DNA of 64,000 nucleotides from Cheiracanthium punctorium (lineage: Eukaryota > Arthropoda > Arachnida > Araneae > Cheiracanthiidae): the NCBI GenBank assembly GCA_038373885.1, contig JAWZYV010012274.1, positions 1,302,001 to 1,366,000 on the forward strand, read 5' to 3'. Positions within the stretch are counted from its first letter, which is position 1; each line of letters begins with the position of its first letter. The translations under genes and the position numbers were made by a program. Positions 35,736 to 45,312 of the stretch are shown piece after piece. Below the pieces are notes generated by a model. That model ran no database searches, was not told the origin of the DNA, and saw nothing but the letters and a program-made list of their open reading frames with translations.

Positions 35736-35909
35736 CAGAGGCGTAGCCAAGGGGGGGGGGAGGTTAGGGGGGTCATAACCCCCCGATGAGAAATTTTTTT
35801 GCCATACAAAATGTATATACTTCACTACATTATCACACATATGTATACATATATATGAGTTGCGGTAGTCGTAACCCCCCCCCATGAAAAATTTCTGGCT
35901 ACGCCCCTG
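35736..35909. mobile_element. hAT MITE with 8-bp target duplication
   Basis: The 174-bp element is flanked by GCTATAAT at 35728-35735 and 35910-35917. Its ends pair as CAGAGGCGTAGCCAAG and the inverse of CTGGCTACGCCCCTG. The 8-bp duplication and CAG(A/G)GGCG start are characteristic of hAT non-autonomous elements. Two G/C tracts fill the interior. Confidence 0.9.
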
Positions 35910-35921
35910 GCTATAATTATA

Positions 35922-37669
35922 CAGGGTGTCCAGCCTTAATGTGACCCAATAGCTAATTCCCGAACCATTCGATTTAGATATGCACTTCCAATTTGAAAAA
36001 TGTTTTAAAAAAGGTAAAGAATGTTTTTACGTGCTTTTCGAACCAAAAAACCCATTTAGAAAAAAATTACAAAAATTAAATTTTTATACGGTCCCCAGGT
36101 CCTATCACTTATATTTAGGAAAAGATGCGGTACACAAAAACAAAGTAAACACAAAAAGTTTCATTTTATTACGATAAAAACTGACGAAGTTATGGAACTT
36201 TGAAAATCATACATTTCATCCATTTTCTCGGCCAATTTCAAGAAGCTAGTAAGGGACCGTCTCCAAAGTGAAATTAATTGGAACTATGCCAGGAAACATT
36301 CGCTCTCGCACGTCACTCTTATGTAAATCATTTTAAAATTTAAAAGTACACACATTACGTTAATATTACAATAACTGAGTACTTAAGAAACAAAATTTAT
36401 TCTGTGTACGTGTAAACATAGATAAAATAAAATATTTTGGACGAAGAAAACTTTTCAAAAGCAGGCTTCAGACTGATTTGCTACGGTACTGATCATGGCA
36501 AACGTTAAAAAGCTGTTGTGTAGTCGCTTGCAATTGCATACAGTCGTATTCTAATATTACAAATTCTAGTACAGGAGAACGAGATGTATACAAATGAAGA
36601 ATACTGCGAAATGGTACTGTTGTATGGGCAGTGTAATCGAAATAAGAGAGAGGCGGCAAGACTTTATGCCATTAAATTTCCCAGTCGAAGACATCTATCT
36701 TATTGTACAATTGCCCGTGCTGTTCAACGCTTGTATAGAACTGGGAGTTGTCATAGACGTATTCCCATGTCTCGTGCCACACCTTCAAGCTTGCGGATAC
36801 CCGCTGAGGATGTTCTAGGATATGCCCTGACTCATCCTGAAAGTAGTGTCCAGGATATTAGCAAGGCTTGTTCCTACTCAAAATCGACGGTGTGGAACAC
36901 ATTACATACGTACGGTGCATTTCCTTATCGTCCAGTCCTGACGCAGGAGCTAATGCCTGGAGACCAGTTGTATACATCTCGTTCTCCCATACTAGAATTC
37001 GTAATATTAGAATACGGCTGTATGCAATTGCAAGCGACTACACAACAGATTTTTAACGTTCGCCATGATCAGTATCGCAGCAAATCAGTCTGAAGCCGCA
37101 GGCAAATAAGTCTATTTTTTTGGAACTGCTTTTGAAAAGTTTTCTTCGTCCAAAATATTTTATTTAATCTATGTTTTACAAGTACACAGAATAAATTTTG
37201 TTTCTTAAGTACTCAATTATTGTAATATTAACGTAATGTATGTACTTTTAAATTTAAAAACGATTTACATAAGAGTGACGTGCAAGAGCGAAAGTTTCCT
37301 GGCAGAGTTCCAATTAATTTCACTTTGGAGACGGTCCCTTACTAGCTTCTTGAAATTGGCAGAGAAAATGGATGAAATGTATGATTTTCAAAGTTCCATA
37401 ACTTGGTCAGTTTTTATCGTAATAAAATGAAACTTTTTGTGTTTACTTTGTTTTTGTGTACTGCATCTTTTCCTAAATATAAGTGATAGGACCTGGGGAC
37501 CGTATAAAAATTTAATTTTTGTAATTTTTTTCTAAATGGGTTTTTTGGTTCGAAAAGCACATAAAAACATTCTTTACCCTTTTTAAAACATTTTTTAAAT
37601 TGGAAGTGCATATCTAAACCGAACGGTTTGGGAATTAGCTATTGGGTCACATTAAGGCTGGACACCCTG
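35922..37669. mobile_element. Foldback Tc1/mariner-like element with arms of about 670 bp
   Basis: TA flanks both ends. CAGGGTGTCCAGCCTTAATG starts the left arm, and the right arm ends with its inverse. Inverted identity continues almost unbroken for about 670 bp per arm, including the segment around GACGGTCCCTTACTAGCTTC in both arms. The unpaired loop (about 36590-36960) holds most of a helix-turn-helix coding frame. It looks like an internally rearranged, non-autonomous copy that folds back on itself. It lies 12 bp from the hAT MITE before it. Confidence 0.85.
36584..37093 (+). CDS. N-terminal helix-turn-helix domain of a mariner-like transposase (no catalytic domain)
   Basis: A 169-codon open frame begins MYTNEEYCEMVLLYGQCNRN and continues through REAARLYAIKFPSRRHLSYC to a second HTH-like block (SSVQDISKACSYSKSTVWNT). 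The pattern, an N-terminal 'NEEY..M...YG...N...A...Y...FP.RRHP' segment followed by a recognition helix, is known from transposable-element proteins that carry a DUF4817-type helix-turn-helix. The catalytic DDE domain is absent. The last 35 residues are translated from the right foldback arm, and the inverse of the same sequence lies upstream at 36468-36590. Such a fragment could at most bind element ends. Confidence 0.7.
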   Translation: MYTNEEYCEMVLLYGQCNRNKREAARLYAIKFPSRRHLSYCTIARAVQRLYRTGSCHRRIPMSRATPSSLRIPAEDVLGYALTHPESSVQDISKACSYSKSTVWNTLHTYGAFPYRPVLTQELMPGDQLYTSRSPILEFVILEYGCMQLQATTQQIFNVRHDQYRSKSV

Positions 37670-37818
37670 TATATTATTTCTTCTTAAAAACAAAACTACC
37701 AAATTTACTTTTTGAAATAGAATTACTCTAGTTTAATCATAATAAATAAATCATAGTAATGCTTGTTGTTCAATAATAAAATTTAAAAAATAATGTTGTT
37801 AGTGTATTTCACTAAAGA

Positions 37819-39242
37819 GTGATTCCATGGAACTAGGGACACCAGTGAAAAAAGAAATATTCTTTTAAAGAATAATAGTATTTTCCTCTAAAAAGTAATT
37901 ATTTGTGGATTTCTATAAAATTATGCTAAAAAGATGGCAGAACATTTTTACATATATTTTTGTCTTTAGAGGTGTAGAAAGTTCATTTTGTTTTCTAAAA
38001 GAAATCAACAGGTATGTATAAAATCTTATTTTTTATGGAATTTTTTTTTCATTTATGAGAAGATAAGACAACCGCAGAAACCTTTAACTGCAATATTTGC
38101 CTTGAGAACAATTTTTATAAATTATCCCTAACATTAATGTAACATCACTCCTAATAACATAAAAAGTCGTAGTTTCATTTGTGAATTTTAAAGTTATAAA
38201 AATGTGTAAATGTATGTTATAAAATTTGTGTAACATTAGGTATATTTCTGTTTTTTAATTAGAAAGCTACTTAAAAATATTGGGTAAATAGCATTGACTG
38301 CTGCTGAAAGACAGAAAAAGTGAAGAGAAATTCAAGAATGAAGGAAAATATGAAAACCATAAAAACATAGCAGAAGCAATAAACAGCCAAAATAAAAGAA
38401 GAAATGATCCACCTAAATTACCTCAGTCAATTCAGAAGGCAAAAAGATTAATTTATCTTGAAATTAGAGAAAATGTTTGAAAAAAGAGTATTCTGAATTG
38501 ATTGAGGTAATTTAGCTAGGTCATTTCCTTTTTATTTTGGCTCTTTATTGGTTCTGCTTTGTTTTTCTTTAAATAATCTTCATATTTCCCTTCATTCTTT
38601 AACTTATCTCACCTTCTTTTCTGTCTTTCTACAGTAGTCAATGCGATTTCCCCAATATTTTTATGTAGGTATCTAATCAAAAAACAGAAATGTGACTGAT
38701 GTTACATATTTTTTATAAGTTTAAAATTCATAAATTAAACCAATATTAGATATTTAAAAGACTAATATTAAAGATATCTTCATAAAGGAAGAGAAAATGA
38801 CTTTATATTTTTGGGACTAATTTTATTTAAGCAAGAAAAACTTTTACAGAATTTTGTGACTGATGTTACATTAAATATTTGGCCCAATTTACAAAAATTG
38901 TTTTTAAGATAAATATTGCAGTTAAAGGTTTCTGCATTGGTCTAATCTTTTCATATACAAACGAAATTTCAATAACAAAATAAGATTTCATTCATATTTG
39001 TTGATTTCTTTTATAAATCAAGATGAACTTCCCTACACCTCTTTCAGACAAGAACTTGTGTAAAAACAGTAATGTTGCCAAAGATTCTGTATAAAACTTT
39101 TTAAAAGGTGTTGTCAACTTTTTTAGCATCATTTCACAGAAATTCACATATTTTTACTTCATAGGGGACTAAAGTATTATTTTTTTTATTAGAATTTTTT
39201 TTTTTTTTTTGCCATTGGTGTCCCTAGTTTCATGGAATCACC
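37819..39242. mobile_element. Large foldback element (arms 0.6-0.75 kb)
   Basis: GTGATTCCATGGAACTAGGG at the left end is the inverse of the right end (CCCTAGTTTCATGGAATCAC). Inner segments also pair (AGGTGTAGAAAGTTCATTTT with the ACTTCCCTACACCT region, CAGAAACCTTTAACTGCAAT with ATTGCAGTTAAAGGTTTCTG), ending at TTACCTCAGTCAATTCAGAA and TTCTGAATTGATTGAGGTAA, with a loop of about 53 bp (38438-38490). Arm lengths differ by indels. The left arm encodes a decayed basic peptide (LTAAERQKK, then REKFKNEGKYENHKN), a pattern I associate with repeat proteins of unknown superfamily. No clear target duplication was found. Confidence 0.8.
38692..38870. repeat. Recurrent 15-bp motif GTGACTGATGTTACA
   Basis: Exact copies occur at 38692-38706 and 38856-38870 in the right arm of the foldback, and outside it at 35512-35526 and 35700-35714. 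Inverse, diverged versions (TGTAACATCA.TC) lie in the left arm. Four exact 15-mers within 3.4 kb are not expected by chance. Confidence 0.75.
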
Positions 39243-39554
39243 CGGAGGATTGAAAAAACACTCAAAATACTGGTGTTAAATGATAAAGTAATTAAAAAAC
39301 TTTGTAAAAAACACACATAAGGAGTAAAAGGAAAGAGGATACGCACGTTTTGTTCAAAAATTGTTTTGAACTTCTTCAGTCCAAGCCCTTCGTCGTAAAG
39401 AACACAGGGAACAGTTCCCTGTGTTCTTTACGACGAAGGGCTTGGACTGAAGAAGTTCAAAACAATTTTTGAACGAAACGTGCGTATCCTCTTTCCTTTT
39501 ACTTCTTATGTGTGTTTTTTACAAAGTTTTTTAATTACTTTACCCGGAGGATTG
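39241..39554. mobile_element. Spacerless palindromic MITE with 12-bp flanking direct repeats
   Basis: 39284-39542 is an almost perfect palindrome of 259 bp centred on A39413 (GGGAACAGTTCCC). Its arms start TAAAGTAATTAAAAAACTTT and include TACGACGAAGGGCTTGGACT. CCCGGAGGATTG occurs at 39241-39252 and again immediately right of the palindrome at 39543-39554, bracketing the insertion like a target duplication. It lies directly against the right end of the preceding foldback. Confidence 0.85.
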
Positions 39555-39559
39555 TTTTT

Positions 39560-40150
39560 ATTCTAAAGGGAGCCATTGATCACTATAATGGTTAGTACAA
39601 ATTTCGTGCTGTGCATTATAAGAGAAATATCAAAATCTTACCTGAAATGTAACCCCATATGGTCACCACTAAATCCTGAAATTTTTGTTTACTCAAATAA
39701 TAACTATATTTTCTCCAGACATGTCTTTATTTATATTTATATATTACATTCATTGCATGTAATTTATAATCAACAATTCTAAGTATATCATTCAATAATA
39801 AGCTACATTTTACTACTAATGATTTCAGATAATTACATTCAAAATAAGGTACCCTAACAATTTACATATTAACATTAAATTTATATTAAACCATATTTTT
39901 ACATGTAGAAATATTTATCTAGAAAAATTCTTCAAATTAATTAAATCCCATCTTTGCAAATATATTGCCTCAATATTAATCAAACCATTATCATACGCAG
40001 CAAACACAAGTAATGTAGGATGAATTTTTTAGCACTGAAATTTTTATCAAGCAGTGCCTTCTCTCATCAACAGTGAGACATTTGCAAAATCTCAAATAAA
40101 ATACGTATCAATAAGAATTCATCCTACATTAATTCAAAAATATTGAAATA
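39560..40150. other. Intronic AT-rich DNA
   Basis: No coding or repeat structure that I can support. Confidence 0.5.
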
Positions 40151-41400
40151 CTAGATGAAGCACCCATCGTTGACAGGTCTGTACTGAATGCAAATTTCCA
40201 AAAAGCAAGAACTTTCGTCAGCATTGTAGGAGTACACAGAATGGATGTAGTATGTTGCCAAAGTAAAGAAAGTTTGTATGTATTGTTAAAATATTACAGG
40301 TTAGAGAGTAACTAAGTAATATCATTTCATTCCCTTTAGTCGTAAGTATATGATGCGCGAAGGAATATTTATGCATATTGAAATAATTTTTGCAAAATCT
40401 CAAAATCTAATCAATATTTTTGAAAAATTGGAAGCCTAGATAATAAGTTGAGTGACGAACTATCGTGTCACCCAATTTCATTTCATTCCCTGCAGTCTTT
40501 ATTTTGTGATGCTGGATGAAAATTTCAGCATTTTAAAAGGATTTTCACAAAATCTCAAAATGTAATCAAAATATTTTAAAAATTCAATGCCTATAAATTA
40601 AGATTAGCAACTACCTATCATATCACTAAGTTTCGTATCATTCGTATTAGTCGTTATTACGTGATGCTTGAAGAAATATAAACGTATTTTGAGAGAATTT
40701 TCACAAAATCTCAAAATCTAATAAAAAATGTTAAAAAAATTGGACACCTATAGTTTATGTTGAGCAACCATCTATCATGTGACCAAATTTCATATTCGCT
40801 TTAGTCGTTATTACGTAATGCGTGAACAAAGATTCACTCAGTTTTAAACAATTTTCGCAAAATCTCGAAATCTGATAGATTTTTTTTTAATTAGATGCTT
40901 ATAGTTTAAGGTGAATGGCCACCTACCATTTTTTCACATTTGCAGTTATTACGTGATGTGCGAACACAAATTTACACAGTTTGAAACGATTTTTGCAAAA
41001 TCTCAAAATCTAATCAAGATTTTTTAAAAATTCGACGCCTATGTTTTAAGTTGAGTGAGCACCTACATGACACCAAATTTCATTTCAATCGCTTCAGTCG
41101 TTTTTACGTGATGCTCGAACATGAATTTACGCAAAATCTCAAAATCCAATCAAGACTTTTTTAAAATTCGATGCCTATGTTTTAAGTTGAGTGACCACCT
41201 ATCATGACACCAAATTTCATATCATTTGCTTCAGTCGTTTTTATGTGATGCTTGAACAAAAAAAGCATCATGGACAGAATGACGGACAGACAAACTTTTT
41301 TTGGGGGTCGCACCGGATTCACAGGTGTTTGAAATGGATAGAAATCGCAAAATTTTTGAATTCCAAGAAATGTACGGACAAAAGTCTAATTTTATTTATA
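40150..41400. repeat. Tandem repeat with a period of about 150 bp and a tail
   Basis: Segments resembling GCAAAATCTCAAAATCTAAT recur at about 40393, 40550, 40705, 40859, 40997 and 41134, each preceded by ACCAAATTTCAT(T)TCATT plus TCAGTCGTTTTTACGTGATG and followed by AAAATT.GA.GCCTATA. That makes about six diverged units of 135-155 bp. The array is followed by GACGGACAGACAAAC and a TA-rich end at about 41400, similar in style to the dispersed tail at 6400-6540. It looks like a mobile element whose internal unit has expanded. Confidence 0.75.
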
Positions 41401-41995
41401 TAGATACTTAATACAAACAAAAATAGTAAAGTCAAATTGATTATACATTAAATTAAATATGCCAAAGTGCATTTTATATAAACAAAAATAGAAAACAAAG
41501 GCAAATTAATCATACGATGTCGGGGCAGCAGAAAAACCTCTTTAAGTGGATTGCAATAGTAGTTGTAATAGTCCGAGGTTTGCACCTAACATCAGTTGGA
41601 GGCACTACACGAAAAACTGATGATAACACATCACAGTTCAGTTCATTTTCTTAAAAATAAGGATTTTCTACAGAGTTCAATGAACTAGTGTTGAACAGGA
41701 TGATTACACATTTTCTCAGAGTTAATCTCTTAAAATTCAAAAAGACGGAGTACAGCACCATGCTAGAGTTGAGTGCATAAATTTTAACAGGACAATTATG
41801 TGTTTTTCTCATAGTTCATCACTTCTTAAAATTAAAAAAAATCGGAGTAGACGAGAAAGGTGAATCGTCAAGCAGTAGCAGTTATTTCAGTAAACTTTTT
41901 TCTGAAATATTAACTCTCAATTTTATCCAGAGATGGAAGAAGTGTTTTGTCCATGCATCAAAGAATCTCGGAGGGAATTTCTAATAATCAATCTT
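41400..41995. other. Intronic or intergenic DNA without recognised features
   Basis: AT-rich. No gene or element end found. Confidence 0.5.
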
Positions 41996-41999
41996 CATT

Positions 42000-42470
42000 T
42001 TCTTCAAACAGAGACGTAAAAGATATCTAGCCGAAGGCATTGGTCGATTTCTTGAGAATGAGACTGGGTCTCAAACCCTTCAATCTTCTGAGAGGCCTGA
42101 CCTCAGTTTTCAAATTTCAAATCCAACTGACAAAACTGTTACTGAAGTTCTGTAGCTTGATTTATGCCAATTTGGCTAAGTCTTATGTTTTTGGCTCAAT
42201 GTCACAGTATCCACTGCATATTTTTAATTGTACCCAATGGATATAAAAAATCACATGGGGTTTCCCTTTCCCTTGCAAACCTGAAAATTTATGAGTTCTT
42301 TGATTGCGCCTGGCGAACCGATTTTCCCTGCACCCTCATTGTTTACTGAAACATGATATATGCTCAGTGTGGTCGGGAAATTCCTTCTCTGAAAATTCGA
42401 AGTCTGTGCGGTCCCCATGTTAATGAACTCTGGGAAAAACATTGTATTTTATACTTGAAGTAATCTTAAG
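42000..42470 (+). pseudogene. Frameshifted coding fragment, unidentified
   Basis: Plus-strand pieces in different frames look coding: RRKRYLAEGIGRFLENETGS near 42012-42070, then SLANLKIYEFFDCAWRTDFP near 42270-42330 and, after a stop, YAQCGREIPSLKIRSLCGPH up to about 42420. The Trp, Cys and Pro pattern resembles repeat-derived proteins rather than a known enzyme, but I cannot name the family. Multiple stops and frame changes show that it is dead. Confidence 0.35.
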
Positions 42471-42679
42471 AACTTCGCATATACTTGTGAGGTATTAAAC
42501 TTCACCTTTTCCAGAGCATGATTGAAAAACACTCAGTGTTGTTATGCCTTCGCATAACAAAACTTAATTAATGTTATCTAGTTTTTAAAACAGACTAGTA
42601 AATAATTTATTAACACAGTAATTAATTATTAATTTATTAATCAATAAAACATTGTTTTACTCAATTTTTTAAAGTATAT

Positions 42680-43334
42680 TGTTGCAGAATACTCTGCTAA
42701 ATCCTGGATTCGTCGTTCTAAAGTCCAGTAGGTGTGTAGAATGTTCTAGAAAACTCCACTTGTCAGGATGGAACACTAACTTTATTGCATGTAGAACTTT
42801 GTCGAACAATCAGCTGCACAAAATTCATAAGCACAATTTGACTGCAATGTGCTTATAACAGTTCGCTATGTACAGAAGCTTTCACAAATACTGTATTTCT
42901 CACAAAAAATAAAACAAATTCAGTGGAAATATATGAGGGATTTCGTAAACAGTCCCTCAAGACTCAGTAATAAAGAATTTACACACAGAACTTAAATAGA
43001 AAGCTTGAAAAAGGCAAGCGAAAATACCACTTCTATCGCACAGTTCACAGAGCAAAGCAGCATACTCATCGGAAACTTGATCCACACTGAACTGGTTTGT
43101 CTGTCATACCTGTATTTGTAGGTGATGAAGAAGCTACAAGGAGCTTCTAGAAGAATGCATCTCTTGAAGATTCCACATAAAGCGGGACTTGATTACGTCA
43201 TAAAAGAAAAATATTAGGCTATTATGCATGTTAATACAGAAAAATTAACTTTACAAGACCCATTGGAAAAATCATGCCAAATGACCAAAATGTTGCCAAG
43301 CTTGGTGACTTTCGGTGTAATATCACCAAAAATA
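42680..43334 (-). mobile_element. LTR of a gypsy-type family, 5' truncated copy
   Basis: On the minus strand it ends with the segment that includes CCATCCTGACAAGTGGAGTT and CAGAGTATTCTGCAACA. It matches the plus-strand LTR at 44521-48558 along its whole length, including a TATA-like ACAAATACAGG region and GAGTCTTGAGGGA. The 5' part is lost where a TA-flanked MITE begins at 43335. No internal coding region (gag, pol) adjoins it, so it is a solo LTR. Confidence 0.75.
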
Positions 43335-43545
43335 CTGTATTTACCCGCATATAAATCGAGAAATTTTGGACAAAAAAAAAATGGCTTTAAAGCAGAGGGG
43401 TCGACTTATACAAAGGTCCTTAATTATTTTTTTAAAATCAGAAGTCAAAAATGTTGAAAAACATTTGTTCTGCTCCCGCATTCCATAACACAGTGACATC
43501 AACTTCCATAAGAGGAAGAATCATGTAGAACGGCAGTTTCTACGA
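43335..43545. mobile_element. Truncated copy of the ATATAAGTCGA MITE
   Basis: CTGTATTTACCCGCATATAA, then ATCGAGAAATTTTGGACAAA, matches the left 200 bp of the element at 23851, down to a shared CGCATTCCATAACACAGTGAC. The right end was not found. Confidence 0.75.
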
Positions 43546-43759
43546 GTGACGCAGCCAGCCCAACCAACCAACCGTAAAACTTCGTGGCACTTATATATAC
43601 AGCTAACTTTTCTATTTTCAAAAGTGTCTCATCTGGATCTCGGAATCTGCTCTAACTAAGGAAACCTGTACTGTAATGAACTCCGAAAATTTTTTTTTTT
43701 TTTTTTTTTTATGTTAACTTTAAAGCAAAAGTTTAAAAACCAAAAATTGTTAATTGAAA

Positions 43760-44270
43760 TTCTTTAAGTATACGACATAGCGAGAGGCGGGCCATTGTTA
43801 GGGAAGTAGCTGTATCAATTAAAGCTATACCTGTCTCGCTACGTCGTTAATCTTTTGACATGTACCTTTTATATTGTTTACTTTCGTATCCGCAAGTTGC
43901 CGACTTGTTTCTGCCGCCTGTACGCACCTTCTGCTCTCATTGGCTGAAATGCATGGCGTCACGCTTGCGTCATGGCAAACGTTCGGTTCCCGCCGGTTTG
44001 GTGCGTTCGTTTTTCTCCTTGGTTCCTTTTAGCATTCATCTTTCATTTCCGAGCACGGAGTATGTAAATTTTATATGTTTAAAAGGAAGATGTGACCGAC
44101 GGTCTTTGCCTCTTCTCTGATGTCTGTTGTTGTAAACAGTCGTGTGGACTGTCCTGTGAGGAGCAGTTGCTCCCCTTTGATTTATTCATCAATATTGCTA
44201 ATAAAAAGGCTTTTATCTAAAACTTGTCTGTTTAAATGCAGGAATCTACACTGCCAATGCTTTTACTCTG
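43760..44270 (+). promoter_or_regulatory. GC-rich LTR-like or promoter-like segment
   Basis: This segment is GC-richer than its surroundings. It contains a CCAAT-type ATTGGCTGAAATGCAT near 43938, TGCGTCATGGC, GCCGCCTGTACGC, and an AATAAA near 44196. TGTTAGGGAAGTAGCTG at 43796 would be an acceptable LTR start. AGTATACGACATAGCGAGAG near 43760 is partly inverse to CTGTCTCGCTACGTCG near 43840. Either a solo LTR of a second family or an unrelated regulatory fragment would fit. Two 75-86-codon frames crossing it have no domain. Confidence 0.35.
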
Positions 44271-45312
44271 CTAAATGTTGGATTGCAGAAGTGTTAGTTT
44301 TTAAATCTGTAATGGGTAGTTCTTTTAAACCCAATTCTGTAGTCTAACGCAAGATTATGAAAGGGCTGTTTTGGTCAAACTGAATTTTGTGAAGGGTCTG
44401 TTTTTCCAATATTGAATTTTGTGAAGAGTCCGTTTTCGACCTGGACAGACCCCTGATTTGTGTGACCTCCTAACTGGGGATTGTACTGCCCAGGACGTGC
44501 AGTCCTTGGGAAGGGAGCAATGTTACGAATTTTGCGGGGCAAGCCACTGTTCTGGGGCTTAAAATAGTTTCAATTTCGTATTCTATACTTCAAATAGTTA
44601 AATTTTGCTTTTAGTTGCATCAAAATTGGTCAACTAGAACTGACGATACAGAGGTTTCGGTTTCCCCTTTGTTTTCCTATGGCGGTTTTAGAAATCTCTA
44701 GAAATATTGGTCGTAGGCCTTCGGTAACTTCACTTTTGGGGACCTATTTTTAGTGCCAAATTTGGCAATATTTTGCCAAAAGTCGCCAAGCTTGGTGACA
44801 TTTTAGTCATTTGGCGCAATTTTCGCAATGGGGCCTGACAGTTGGGTTTTTTTGCATTAAAATCGCATAATAACCTAATATTTATCTTTTATGGCATAAT
44901 CAAAATTCTCACTTTACGTGGAATCTCTGAGAAATAGACTTTTCCGGACGATTCTTGCAGTTTCTGCGTCGACTATAAATACAAGCTGTCAGAGGCCTCA
45001 GTCCAGTGTGAGTTGAGCACCCGTAGTGTTTGAGCGAGCTCTTGTCGAGAACGGATGCCGATGTGTACAGCATTTTGCTCCGTGATAGAAGTGGTGTTTT
45101 GCGTGCATTTTTGGAGCTTTGTTCCTAAGTGCTGTGTCTAAATTCTTCACTGTTGAGTCTTGAGGGAGTGTTAGTATTATCCCTCATATATTTTCACTGA
45201 ATTTTACCTGTGGAAGTGTTTTATTTTGTGTGAGAATTACAGCATTTGTGAGAGCTTCTGATCTAAGCGGACTGTTAAAGCATGTTACTGTTTGATTGTG
45301 CTTGTGAATCTT

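Noticed and set aside
40150..41260. CRISPR-like array
   Set aside because: Units are diverged along their full length with no constant repeat and variable spacer pattern, and the DNA is eukaryotic.
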